Assembly: GCA_963788215.1 (NCBI GenBank)
Contig: CAWBFX010000003.1
Coordinates: forward strand, 558,001-622,000
Origin: AC-32 sp963788215
GTDB lineage: Bacteria > Actinomycetota > Thermoleophilia > Gaiellales > Gaiellaceae
Length of the DNA stretch: 64,000 bases
Direction: 5' to 3'
Shown piece after piece: positions 7,215 to 16,099 of the stretch; the stretch's first letter is position 1, and each line of letters starts with the position of its first letter. Position numbers and translations under genes: made by a program. The notes beneath the pieces were generated by a model. It searched no databases. It was not told the origin of the DNA and saw only the letters and a list, made by a program, of their open reading frames with translations.

Positions 7215-7658
7215 CTATTGACCGGACCCTTGCCCTCTGCGCAGCTTTTCCAAGCGTTTTCGCGTCTCGTCGTCCACGCGATCGCCGATTCGGTACCTGC
7301 TCACCTCGCCATGCTCGACGCTCGAGAGGTCTGCCAGGAAGTTTCGCGAGCTCTGCTTCTGCACCTGCTGGCCGGAGGTCCCGCGCACCGCGGAATCGGA
7401 AGAGACGAGGCACACCGTCTCGCGGTCGCGGTTCTCCGCGGCCAGGCGCTCGAGCAGCGTGTCCGCGTGCGGCGCGTAGCGCACCTCGAGCGGGCCGCGC
7501 GTCTGCTCGGGGCCGCCGCCGTCGAAGACGACGATCCCGCGGGCGCCGCGGAGCGCGACGAAGCTGGCGAGCAGGTCGACGAGCTCCCGCGGGTCCTCGA
7601 ACGAGCCCGTGTGGGCGAGGTTGTAGCCGTCGAACAGGTAGAGCGTCGGCTCAGCCAC
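7215..7658 (-). CDS. yacP: NYN-domain ribonuclease, YacP/Rae1 family
   Basis: A 147-residue PIN-like (NYN) nuclease. It opens with EPTLYLFDGYNLAHTG, holding the first catalytic aspartate, followed by RGIVVFDGGGPEQTRGPLEV, then TVCLVSSDSAVRGT, the second acidic site. Bacillus YacP (Rae1) cleaves mRNA on the ribosome; the same activity is inferred. The GTG at 7658 overlaps the rlmB stop by eight bases, and sigH follows, exactly as in Bacillus rlmB-yacP-sigH. Confidence 0.88.
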   Translation of the reverse strand: MAEPTLYLFDGYNLAHTGSFEDPRELVDLLASFVALRGARGIVVFDGGGPEQTRGPLEVRYAPHADTLLERLAAENRDRETVCLVSSDSAVRGTSGQQVQKQSSRNFLADLSSVEHGEVSRYRIGDRVDDETRKRLEKLRRGQGSGQ

Positions 7659-8358
7659 CGCGCTGCCGCCTCGCCTCGTAGAGGAGGAGCGCCGCCGCAA
7701 CGCTGACGTTCAGCGACTCCACCTGTCCGGAGAGAGGGATCGCGACCGCGTCGTCGCACGCACGGCGGACGAGCGGGCGCAGGCCTTTCCCTTCTGCGCC
7801 CAGGACGAGGGCGATCCCGCCCGCGAGGTCTGCCTGCCACATCGTCTTCTCGGCGCCGCCGTCCGCGGCCCAGACCCAGAGCTGCTGGCCCTTCACCTCG
7901 CCGAGGTAGCGCGCGAGGTTCTTGACGACCGCGACCGGGACGTGCTCGACCGCTCCCGCCGACGCGCGGCACACCGCCGGGGTGACGCGCGCCGCGCGGT
8001 GCTCGGGGACGACCACGCCCGTCGCGCCGGCCCCGTCGGCGCTGCGGATGACCGCGCCGAGGTTCCGCGGGTCGGTGACGGAGTCGAGGCAGGCGAGGAG
8101 CGGCGCCTCCGCCCGTGCGAGCTCGTACGCGTCGGCGTAGCGATACGGCTCGACCCGGGCGAGGACGCCCTGGTGGTCGGCGGTCCCGGCCTCGGCGGTG
8201 AGGTCGCGCTCGGGCTTGCGCTGGAGGCGGACCGGCGCATCGCGCAGCCACGGCTCCGCCCGGAGTGCCCGCTCGGTGGCCCAGAGCTCGCGTACCTCGC
8301 GCGGCCCTCGCAGGACCTCGTGCACCGGCCTCCGCCCGTAGACGAGCTCGGAGGTCAC
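7651..8358 (-). CDS. rlmB: 23S rRNA (guanosine-2'-O-)-methyltransferase RlmB (SpoU/TrmH family)
   Basis: A 235-residue SpoU-class methyltransferase. The N-terminal substrate-binding domain starts ELVYGRRPVHEVL. The knotted SAM-binding domain has the three signature motifs: LDSVTDPRNLGAVIRSADGA (residues 91-110), ALVLGAEGKGLRPLV (183-197) and VAIPLSGQVESLNVSVAAA (205-223). It methylates G2251-type positions of 23S rRNA. The GTG start overlaps the cysS stop as GTGA. A longer open frame continues upstream in the cysS region, but this is a GC-driven shadow of cysS. Confidence 0.93.
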   Translation of the reverse strand: MTSELVYGRRPVHEVLRGPREVRELWATERALRAEPWLRDAPVRLQRKPERDLTAEAGTADHQGVLARVEPYRYADAYELARAEAPLLACLDSVTDPRNLGAVIRSADGAGATGVVVPEHRAARVTPAVCRASAGAVEHVPVAVVKNLARYLGEVKGQQLWVWAADGGAEKTMWQADLAGGIALVLGAEGKGLRPLVRRACDDAVAIPLSGQVESLNVSVAAALLLYEARRQRGG

Positions 8359-9656
8359 CGCTTCGGGACGAGCTGGAAGCCCGGCTCGGCGTCGACGTCG
8401 CGGACCTGCCAGCCCGCGGCCTCGATCTCGTCGCGCAGGCGGTCGCCCTCGGCGAAGTCCTTCCGCTCCCTCGCCTCCGCCCGCAGCCGCGCGAGCTCCT
8501 CGAGCTCGGCGGGCGCGCTCTCGCTCTCGGCCAGCGACTCCAGACCGAAGATCTCGAGGCCGCGTCGCAGGAGCTCGTGGTCGCGCCACGCGTGCATGAC
8601 CGCGAGCGCCTCGGGCGTGTTGAAGTCGTCGTCGAGGGCTGCCGCGAACCGCTCCCAACCCCCACCGGGGTCTGACCCCGGGTCTGACCCCGACCGGAAC
8701 ACGTTGCGGAAGCTCTCCGCCTGAGCCGCCGCCTGCTCGAGCGTGACGTCCGAGTAGTCGAGCGGCTTCCGCCAGTGGCCGCCGAGGAAGTAGACGAGCA
8801 CGGTCTCGCGGCCCCAGGTTTCTAGCGCGTCCCTTAGCGAGACGATGTTCCCGAGCGACTTCGACATCTTCTCGCCGGCAAGCCTCAGCATCCCGTTGTG
8901 CATCCAGATCCGCGCGAACTCGCGGCCGGCCGAGCGCGACTGCGCGACCTCGTTCTCGTGGTGCGGGAAGATCAGGTCGAGCCCGCCCCCGTGGATCTCG
9001 AACGCGGGCCCGAAAAAGGCCTCCGCCATCGCGGAGCACTCGATGTGCCAGCCGGGCCGGCCGCGGCCCCAGGGCGAGTCCCACCACGTGTCCTCGCCTT
9101 CCTTGTGCCCCTTCCAGAGCGCGAAGTCGCGCGGGTCCTCCTTCAGCTCCTCGATCTCCGCCTCCTCGGACGGATTGCGGACGGCGTCCTCGTCCTCGTG
9201 CCGGCCCGAGAGCCGGCCGTAGTCGGGGAAGCTCGAGACGCGGAAGTAGACGTCGCCGCCGGCCGCGTACGCGTGGCCGCTCGAGACGAGCTCCTCGATC
9301 AGCGAGACGATCTGCGGAACGGTCTCGGTCGCCTTGGGCTCGTGGTCGGGGCGGCCGAGCCCGAGCAGGCTCGTGTCCTCGACGTACCAGTCGCTCGCGT
9401 TCGCGGCGAGCTCGGCGCTTGCCCCCGGCGCCGCCGCGTAGATCTTGTCGTTGATGTCGGTGATGTTCTCGACGAGCGTGACCTCGTAGCCGGTCCGCTC
9501 GAGCCAGCGCTTGAGCCACATCGAGAGCACGAACGGCCGTGCGTTGCCGATGTGGATGCGCTGGTAGACGGTCGGCCCGCAGAAGTACATCCGCACCGGC
9601 CCGGGTGCAGGCGGGAGCTCCTGGTAGCTGCGGGTGAAAGTGTCATGGATACGCAT
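8355..9656 (-). CDS. cysS: Cysteinyl-tRNA synthetase CysS
   Basis: A 433-residue class I synthetase. MYFCGPTVYQRIHIGNARP (residues 23-41) holds the HIGH motif (HIGN, 35-38) and zinc ligand C26; GWHIECSAM (C207) and FPHHENEVAQS (H232, E236) give the remaining zinc ligands; EKMSKSLGN (262-270) is the KMSKS loop. Between the catalytic core and the helical domain, at about residues 321-330, the protein carries GSDPGSDPGG, encoded by a GGGGTCTGACCCC-type repeat that has entered the gene without breaking the frame. It leads the cysS-rlmB-yacP-sigH run. Confidence 0.96.
   Translation of the reverse strand: MRIHDTFTRSYQELPPAPGPVRMYFCGPTVYQRIHIGNARPFVLSMWLKRWLERTGYEVTLVENITDINDKIYAAAPGASAELAANASDWYVEDTSLLGLGRPDHEPKATETVPQIVSLIEELVSSGHAYAAGGDVYFRVSSFPDYGRLSGRHEDEDAVRNPSEEAEIEELKEDPRDFALWKGHKEGEDTWWDSPWGRGRPGWHIECSAMAEAFFGPAFEIHGGGLDLIFPHHENEVAQSRSAGREFARIWMHNGMLRLAGEKMSKSLGNIVSLRDALETWGRETVLVYFLGGHWRKPLDYSDVTLEQAAAQAESFRNVFRSGSDPGSDPGGGWERFAAALDDDFNTPEALAVMHAWRDHELLRRGLEIFGLESLAESESAPAELEELARLRAEARERKDFAEGDRLRDEIEAAGWQVRDVDAEPGFQLVPKR
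8667..8691. repeat. GGGGTCTGACCCC tandem palindromic repeat inside cysS
   Basis: Two overlapping copies of the near-palindrome GGGGTCTGACCCC lie in the coding strand of cysS and add about ten residues (GSDPGSDPGG). The same 25-base sequence occurs at 58705-58734 beside coaX. Confidence 0.85.
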
Positions 9657-9700
9657 TGCGGGGAGTTTGTACCGGAACCGGCGTGCACAATTCGATTCGG

Positions 9701-10696
9701 ATGCCTCGGGTCACGGTCTTCATCCCGACCTACAACCGCGCGCGGCTGCTGCCGCATGCGATTTCGGGCGTCCTGGAGCAGACCTTCGGCGACCTGCGCC
9801 TCGTCGTCTCCGACAACGCGTCGACGGACGAGACGCCAGACGTGGTCGCCCGGTTCGACGACCCGCGGCTCGAGTACGTGCGCCAGCCGCAGAATCTCGG
9901 ACTGCTCGGCAACCACAACTGGTTCCTCGAGCGCGTGGACACCGACTACGCGCTGATCCTGCCGGACGACGACCTCGTCTATCCGGACCTGCTCGAGCGC
10001 ACGGTCGCCGAGCTCGACCAGCGGCCGAAGGCGGGAATGGCGCATGCCGCGTTCGACGTGATCGACGAGGACGGCAACGTCCTCCTCCCGCACGTGAACT
10101 GGACGTACGGGCTCGCGAGCGACAGCGTGGAGACCCCGTACGAGTTCATCCGCGAGTCGATGCTCTGGTCGTGCCGTGTCTGCGCCTCGACGGCGCTGAT
10201 GCGAACCTCGGCGCTGCCGGACGACCACATGTCGGCCGACGACTTTCCGGCGGTGGACTTCGGAATGTGGCTGCGCATGGCAGCGGCGGGCTGGGAGTTC
10301 GCGTATCTGGACGAGACGCTCGGCGCCTACCGCATCCACGGCGCGACCCACTCGGCGGCGTTCGGCCCGCCTCAGGGGCCGGGCTACGTCCAGGGGATCG
10401 AGATCGTCTCGCGCCTGAAGGCGGTGAAGCTCCAGTTCCTCGACCAGCACAACGGGCGAATCCAGGACCCGGACGAGCTGCGGCGCCTGGCCGAGGAAGG
10501 ACGGCGCCGCGAGCTCGTGATCATGGCGCGCAACGTGACGCTGCCGGAGCGCAAGCCGGGCCCCACCTTCCGCGCCCTCGGCGAGGCGGTTCGCGTCGAC
10601 CCCGGGGTCCTCCTCGGCGCGCCCGCCTGGAAGCTCGCCGGCGGGAGCCTGATCGGGCCGCGGCTGGTCGACCGGATCAAGGGGCTCCTCGCGTGA
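9701..10696 (+). CDS. Glycosyltransferase family 2
   Basis: A 331-residue GT-A glycosyltransferase. PRVTVFIPTYNRARLLPHAI opens the nucleotide-sugar fold, VVSDNASTDETPDVV follows, and LILPDDDLVYPD supplies the metal-binding DDD (DxD) motif near residue 88. No membrane helix is seen. It begins at an ATG 44 bases from divergent cysS and starts the plus-strand CDP-sugar cluster. It overlaps the next gene by GTGA. Confidence 0.88.
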   Translation: MPRVTVFIPTYNRARLLPHAISGVLEQTFGDLRLVVSDNASTDETPDVVARFDDPRLEYVRQPQNLGLLGNHNWFLERVDTDYALILPDDDLVYPDLLERTVAELDQRPKAGMAHAAFDVIDEDGNVLLPHVNWTYGLASDSVETPYEFIRESMLWSCRVCASTALMRTSALPDDHMSADDFPAVDFGMWLRMAAAGWEFAYLDETLGAYRIHGATHSAAFGPPQGPGYVQGIEIVSRLKAVKLQFLDQHNGRIQDPDELRRLAEEGRRRELVIMARNVTLPERKPGPTFRALGEAVRVDPGVLLGAPAWKLAGGSLIGPRLVDRIKGLLA

Positions 10697-11466
10697 AGGT
10701 CGCGATCCTCGCGGGCGGCCTCGGCAGCCGGCTCCAGGAGGAGACCGAGATCAAGCCGAAGCCGATGGTGGAGATCGGCGGCCGCCCGATCCTCTGGCAC
10801 ATCATGAAGATCTACGCGCACCACGGGTTCAGCGACTTTCTGATCGCGCTCGGGTACAAGGGCGACTACATCAAGCGCTGGATGCTCGAGTACTCGTCGA
10901 TCCAGGGCGACCTGACCGTCTCGCTCAAGGACGGCCAGGTGCATGTCCTCCAGGGCGAGCGCGAGGACTGGACGGTCTCGCTGGTCGACACCGGCGTCGC
11001 GACGATGACGGGCGGGCGGATCAAGCGGCTCGGGCCCTACGTCGGCTCGGAGACGTTCATGGTCACGTGGGGCGACGGGGTCGCCGATCTCGACATGCGG
11101 AAGCTGCTCGACTTCCACCGCGCGCACGGGAAGCTCGCGACGGTGACGGCCGTGCGGCCGCCGGCGCGCTTCGGAGAGCTCACGCTCGACGCCGACGGCT
11201 GCGTGACGGCCTTCGCGGAGAAACCGCAGCTGACGGAAGGCTGGATCAACGGCGCCTTCTTCGTGCTCGAGCCGGGCGTCTTCGACTACATCGACGACGA
11301 CATGACGCAGTGGGAGCGCGAGCCCCTGGAGCGGCTCGCGGCAGAAGGTCAGCTGATGGCGTACAGGCACGATTCGTTCTGGCAGTGCATGGACACTCTG
11401 CGCGACAAGGTGCTGCTCGAGCAGCTGTGGGCACGCCCTCAGCCTCCCTGGAAGATGTGGCCTTGA
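10693..11466 (+). CDS. rfbF: Glucose-1-phosphate cytidylyltransferase
   Basis: A 257-residue nucleotidyltransferase. KVAILAGGLGSRLQEETEIK then PKPMVEIGGRPILWHIMKIY is the RfbF-type signature (CTP-binding GGLGSRL and K of PKPM). VTWGDGVADLDM holds the metal-binding aspartate, and the C-terminal FWQCMDTLRDK then LEQLWARPQPPWKMW is specific to RfbF. It makes CDP-glucose from CTP and glucose-1-phosphate, the entry step for CDP-linked deoxy or branched sugars. It is coupled at both ends by overlaps (GTGA, TTGA). Confidence 0.95.
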   Translation: MKVAILAGGLGSRLQEETEIKPKPMVEIGGRPILWHIMKIYAHHGFSDFLIALGYKGDYIKRWMLEYSSIQGDLTVSLKDGQVHVLQGEREDWTVSLVDTGVATMTGGRIKRLGPYVGSETFMVTWGDGVADLDMRKLLDFHRAHGKLATVTAVRPPARFGELTLDADGCVTAFAEKPQLTEGWINGAFFVLEPGVFDYIDDDMTQWEREPLERLAAEGQLMAYRHDSFWQCMDTLRDKVLLEQLWARPQPPWKMWP

Positions 11467-12512
11467 CGCGCGTCCTCGTCACGGGACACGACGGCTACAT
11501 CGGGACGGTCCTCGCGCCGCTCCTCTCGCGCGCGGGGCATGACGTCACCGGCGTCGACAGCTACCTCTACCGCGGCTGCGGGATGGGGCCGGCACCGGAG
11601 TGGGCGCCGCCGGCGCTCGACCGCGACATCCGCGACCTCGAGGTCGACGACCTGCGCGGTTTCGACGCGGTCGTCCACCTCGCCGCGATCTCGAACGACC
11701 CGCTCGGCGACTATCGGCCGGAGACGACCTTCGAGATCAACCACGCCGCGACGACGCAGCTGGCCGAACGGGCGAAGGAGGCGGGCGTGCGCCGCTTCCT
11801 GTTCTCGTCGTCGTGCAGCCTCTACGGCGCGGCGGGCGAAACCTGGCTCGACGAGTCCGCCGAGTTCCGGCCGGTGACGCCGTACGGCGAGTCGAAGGTG
11901 CTCGCCGAGCGCGACCTGCACGAGCTCGCGGACGACTCGTTCAGCCCGACGTACCTGCGCTCCTCCACGGCCTACGGCTTCTCGCCGCGACTGCGCGGCG
12001 ACCTGGTCGTCAACAACCTCGCCGGCTACGCCTTCACCACCGGCCGGGTCCTGATCATGAGCGACGGCACTCCCTGGCGGCCGGTCGTGCACATCGAGGA
12101 CATCGCGCGCGCCTTTCTGGCCGCGCTCGAGGCGCCGATCGAGCTCGTCCACGACGAGGCGTTCAACGTCGGGCGCACCGAGGAGAACTTCCAGGTGCAC
12201 GAGCTCGCCGCCCTCGTCGAGGAGATCGTGCCGGACAGCACCGTCGAGTACGCCGAGGGCGGCGGCCCCGACCCGCGCTGCTACCGCGTGAACTGCTCCA
12301 AGATCGCCGAGACGCTGCCGTTCCGGGCAGAGTGGACCGCGCGGCGTGGGATCGAGGAGCTGCACGCCGCCTTCCTGCGGTTCGGGCTCGGCCTGGACGA
12401 GTTCGAGAGCGGCCGCTTCCTGCGCATCCGGCGCGTGAAGGAGCTCCAGGAGGCGGGCGAGCTCGACGAGGCCCTCCGCCGCCGCCGGGACCCAGCGCTT
12501 GCCGCCGGCTGA
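11463..12512 (+). CDS. NAD-dependent epimerase/dehydratase (extended SDR)
   Basis: A 349-residue extended short-chain dehydrogenase. TRVLVTGHDGYIGTVLAPLL contains GxxGxxG for NAD; VVHLAAISNDPLG, SSSCSLYG and the YGESK catalytic Tyr/Lys follow, with WRPVVHIEDIARAF near residue 205. It acts on a nucleotide sugar, presumably a CDP-hexose from RfbF. It lacks the TGHTGFKG start of CDP-glucose 4,6-dehydratase, so it is more likely a later epimerase or reductase. The TTG start overlaps the rfbF stop as TTGA. Confidence 0.85.
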   Translation: MTRVLVTGHDGYIGTVLAPLLSRAGHDVTGVDSYLYRGCGMGPAPEWAPPALDRDIRDLEVDDLRGFDAVVHLAAISNDPLGDYRPETTFEINHAATTQLAERAKEAGVRRFLFSSSCSLYGAAGETWLDESAEFRPVTPYGESKVLAERDLHELADDSFSPTYLRSSTAYGFSPRLRGDLVVNNLAGYAFTTGRVLIMSDGTPWRPVVHIEDIARAFLAALEAPIELVHDEAFNVGRTEENFQVHELAALVEEIVPDSTVEYAEGGGPDPRCYRVNCSKIAETLPFRAEWTARRGIEELHAAFLRFGLGLDEFESGRFLRIRRVKELQEAGELDEALRRRRDPALAAG

Positions 12513-13734
12513 GGACGTGCGTTGCCGCTCGTGCGGCTCGGCGCCGCTCGAGGTTTTCCTGCGGCTCGGCGAGCTTCCGCTCCCGGACGCGCTGCTGCGC
12601 GATGACCAGCTCGCCGACCCCGAGCCGCGCTACCCGCTCGATCTCGCCTTCTGCAGCGCCTGCGCGCTCGTGCAGATCACAGCGTCCATCCCGCCGGAGC
12701 GGCTTTTCGTCGACAACTACCTCTACTTCTCGTCGTACTCGGACGACCTGCTGCGACACGCGCGGGAGGAGGCGCTGGGGCTCGCCGGGGAGCTTCGGCT
12801 CGGTCCCGACAGCCTCGTCGTCGAGATCGCCTCGAACGACGGCTACCTGCTGCGCAACTTCGTGGAGCTGGGAGTGCCCGTGCTCGGGATCGACCCGGCG
12901 CCCGCCCAGGCGGAGGCAGCGGAGGCGGCGGGCGTGCCGACCCTGCGCGAGTTCTTCGGGACCGACCTCGCAAGGCGGCTGCGCGGCGAGGGCCGCCGCG
13001 CCGACGCGATCGTGGCCAACAACGTCCTCGCGCACACGCCAGACCCGAACGACCTGCTCGCCGGAGCGGCGCTCCTGCTCGCCGACGACGGCGTGGTCGC
13101 GGTCGAGAACACGTACGTCCGTGACCTGATCGACAACCTGGCATTCGACACCGTCTACCACGAGCACTTCTCCTACCTCTCGTGCACGTCGATCGCGGCG
13201 CTCGCTGAGCGGAACGGCCTTCATCTGAACGGCGTCGAGCACTTCCCGGAGATCCAGGGCGGCTCGCTGCGCTGGCGGCTCGGGAAGCACGAGTCGCCCC
13301 GGCCCGAGGTGGCGGACTACCTCGGCCGCGAGCGCGAGCTCGGGCTCGACGAGCCGGACTACTACCGCCGCTTCGGCGAGCGCGTGGAGCAGGCCTGCGG
13401 CGACCTTGTCGCGCTGCTGCGGCAGTTGAAGGGCGCGGGAGCGTCGATCGCCGCCTACGGCGCCGCCGCGAAGGGAACGATCCTCCTCAACCACGCCGGG
13501 ATCGACGGAGAGCTCGTCGACTTCGTCGTCGACCGCAACCCGCACAAGCAGGGGCTCTTCATGCCGGGCGTGCACCTGCCGATCCGCTCGCCGGAGGCGC
13601 TGCTCGCGGAGCGGCCGGACTACCTGCTCCTGCTGGCCTGGAACTACCGCGACGAGGTCATGCGCCAGCAGGACGAGTACCGCCGCGGTGGCGGGCGCTT
13701 CGTCGTCCCGCTCCCCGAGCCGGAGGTCGTGTGA
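12499..13734 (+). CDS. Sugar C-methyltransferase 1 (zinc-binding domain + SAM fold + C-terminal Methyltransf_14)
   Basis: A 411-residue three-domain methyltransferase of the TylC3/NovU kind. The N-terminal zinc domain has CRSCG and CSACALV (C-x2-C pairs). The middle SAM domain has VVEIASNDGYLLRNF and IVANNVLAHTPDPNDLL. The C-terminal domain has IAAYGAAAKGTILLNHAGID and VDRNPHKQGLFMPGVH. These enzymes add a methyl group to C3 of a keto-deoxy sugar nucleotide. The start is TTG 12499 or GTG 12517; both overlap or abut the SDR gene. A second, similar methyltransferase follows directly. Confidence 0.9.
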   Translation: MPPAEDVRCRSCGSAPLEVFLRLGELPLPDALLRDDQLADPEPRYPLDLAFCSACALVQITASIPPERLFVDNYLYFSSYSDDLLRHAREEALGLAGELRLGPDSLVVEIASNDGYLLRNFVELGVPVLGIDPAPAQAEAAEAAGVPTLREFFGTDLARRLRGEGRRADAIVANNVLAHTPDPNDLLAGAALLLADDGVVAVENTYVRDLIDNLAFDTVYHEHFSYLSCTSIAALAERNGLHLNGVEHFPEIQGGSLRWRLGKHESPRPEVADYLGRERELGLDEPDYYRRFGERVEQACGDLVALLRQLKGAGASIAAYGAAAKGTILLNHAGIDGELVDFVVDRNPHKQGLFMPGVHLPIRSPEALLAERPDYLLLLAWNYRDEVMRQQDEYRRGGGRFVVPLPEPEVV

Positions 13735-14872
13735 CCGAGGCGTGTCCGGGCTGCGACGCGGCCGGCCTCGAGCTCTTCTACGAGGTCGAGCGAGTGCCGG
13801 TGCACAGCTGCCGGCTGGTCGCGACGCGACGGGGAGGCCCTCTCGTTCCCGACCGGACGCCTGGCGCTCGCGCTCTGCCACGCATGCGGCCTGATCACGA
13901 ACGCGGCCTTCGAGCCCGGCCTCCAGGACTACTCGGTCGACTACGAAGAGACGCAGGCGTTCTCGCCGCGGTTCGTCGAGTTCATCGAGGAGCTCGCGCG
14001 CCGCTGGGTCGAGACGTACGGCCTGCGCGGCCGGCGCGTGCTCGAGATCGGCAGCGGCAAGGGCGAGTTCCTTGCTCCTCCTGCACGAGCTCGGGGTCGC
14101 CGACGCGATCGGGATCGACCCCGGCTTCGTCCCCGGCCGGGTCGACGAGCGGCCGGGCCTGCGGTTCCTGCGCGAGCTCTACTCGGAGCGCCACGCCTCG
14201 CTCGAGCCCGACGCGATCGTCTGCCGCCACACGCTCGAGCACATCCAACCCGTCGCGGAGCTCATGCGCCTCATCCGCTCGACACTCGACGGACACGAGG
14301 TGCTGCTGTTCGAGCTTCCGGACGTCCTCCGTGTGCTGCGCGAGGGCGCGTTCTGGGACATGTACTACGAACACACGACGTACTTCTCGCCCGGCTCGCT
14401 TGCGCGCCTCTTCCGCGTGACCGGCTTCGACGTCGTCGAGCTCGAGCTCGCCTACGACGACCAGTACATCCTGCTCGGAGCCCGGCCCGGCGCGAGCGGG
14501 ACCGCGCTGGCGCTCGAGGAGGAGCCCGGTGTGGTCGCGGCGGCGGTCGACGGCTTCCGCACCGCCTACGAGGCGACGCGAGAGCGGTGGCGAGAACGGC
14601 TGACCGCCGCCGAGAGGCCGGTGATCTGGGGCGCCGGCTCGAAGGGCGTTGCGTTCCTGACGACACTCGGGCCAGGACTCGAGCTCGCGGTCGACGTGAA
14701 CCCGCACAAGCAGGGGAAGTTCCTCGCCGGCTCCGGGGTCGAGGTCGTCGCGCCGGATGCGCTTCGCGAGTACGGACCGGATCTCGTCGTCGCGATGAAC
14801 GGCGTCTATCTGGACGAGATCGGGCAGACGCTGTCGGAGCTCGGCGTGCGGACCGCGCTCGAAGCCGTCTAG
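13731..14872 (+). CDS. Sugar C-methyltransferase 2 (frameshifted twice)
   Basis: The same architecture as its neighbour, read across three frames: a zinc motif CPGCDAAGLELFYEVERVPV in frame with GTG 13731, CHACGLITNAAFEPGLQDYS then VLEIGSGKGEFL in the next frame, and LLHELGVADAIGIDPGFVPG to NPHKQGKFLAGSGVEVV in the third. One extra G within 13831-13834 and one extra base near 14071-14078 restore a single product of about 380 residues. Domains flow without loss, so sequencing error is more likely than a pseudogene. It is a paralogue of gene 12499, presumably methylating another position or intermediate. Confidence 0.8.
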
Positions 14873-14874
14873 GC

Positions 14875-16099
14875 GTGCGGCTGGCGTTCGTCACCCAGCC
14901 TTGGGCGGTCGCGCTTCCACCCTCCGAGTCGGTGGCGGTCGGGACGAAGGCGATCGCGGAGGGCCTGGCCGACGAACACGAGACCGTGATCTGGTCCCCG
15001 CCGCCGCCGGGGTCGGGCACCCGCGAGGCTCGCCTGAACGGCGTCCAGTACCGCTTCGTCCACGGCCGCGGCGACTATCGCGCCCAGCGGTTGCTCGAGC
15101 GCCTTCGCCCGCTCTTTCCACCCCGGCGCCCGCCGTTCGCGTCGTATCTGCACTACCCGAGCTACAACTTCCAGGTCGCACTCGCGCTCCGTCGCGGGCA
15201 GCCGGACGGGATCCGGATCAGCAACTTCTCGAAGCTCGTGCCGCTCTTTCGTCGCGCGTGCCCGTCGGCGCGGATCGTCCTCTCGATGCACTGCGAGTGG
15301 CTCAACCAGCTCGACCGGCGCCTCGTCAGCCGGCAACTGCGGGGCGCGGACGTGATCGTCGGCGTCAGCGATTTCATCACGGAGCGAATCCGCGCCGCGT
15401 ATCCCGAGCACGCTTCCCGCTGCGTGACCGTGCACAACGGCGCAGACGTCGAGACGATCGCTCCGCGGCCCGAGGGGCAGGGCTCCGGGACCGTCAGGCT
15501 CCTGACGGCCGGGCGCATCTCTCCGGAGAAGGGCACGCACGTCCTGCTGGAGGCTTTCGCCAGGGTCGCGGCACGCCGGCCCGAGATCGAGCTGCACATC
15601 GTCGGCAAGGAGGGTCTCCCGTCACGAGAGATGCTCGTGGAGATCGAGACCGATCCGCGCGTGCTGGGACTCGCGCCTCTCTACAGCGCCGGGTACCTCG
15701 AGCGCCTACAGGCGGCTCTGCCTGCCCGAGATCCGACCACGCGTGCATTTCGAGCCGTGGGTCGCTCACGACGAGCTCCCGGCTCGCTATGCGGCGGCGG
15801 ACGCCTTCGTCTTCCCGTCGATCTGGGCGGAGCCCTTCGGGATCCCCGTGGCCGAGGCAATGGCCGCGGGTCTCCCGGTGGTCGCGACAGGCGTCGGCGG
15901 CATCCCCGAGATCGTGGCCGACGGAGAGACCGGCATTCTCGTGAGCCCCGGCGACTCCGATTCGCTCGCGGAGGCGCTCGAGACGATCGTGGCGGACCCG
16001 GCGCTTCGCGCCGGCCTCGGCCGACGCGGACGCGAGCGCGCGGTCGAGCACTTCTCCTGGAGCCGGGCTGCCGAGTCGTACCGCGAGATCTTCCGCTAG
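14875..16099 (+). CDS. Glycosyltransferase family 4 (frameshifted)
   Basis: A GT-B glycosyltransferase of about 400 residues starting at the GTG following the methyltransferase stop (RLAFVTQPWAVALPPSESVA). The donor domain has LLTAGRISPEKGTHVLLEAF and ELHIVGKEG. It continues in the +1 frame as HFEPWVAHDELPARYAAADA, FVFPSIWAEPFGIPVAEAMA, AGLPVVATGVGGIPEIVADG (the EX7E region). The break coincides with a tandem CTGCCTGC at 15718-15725; removing one CTGC restores the frame. Its TAG stop overlaps the gltX stop on the other strand as CTAG. It is the last gene of the CDP-sugar cluster. Confidence 0.82.

Noticed and set aside
8359..9519. A 622-residue reading that extends rlmB upstream
   Set aside because: The extra part is an out-of-frame shadow of cysS; rlmB homology begins at the GTG overlapping the cysS stop.
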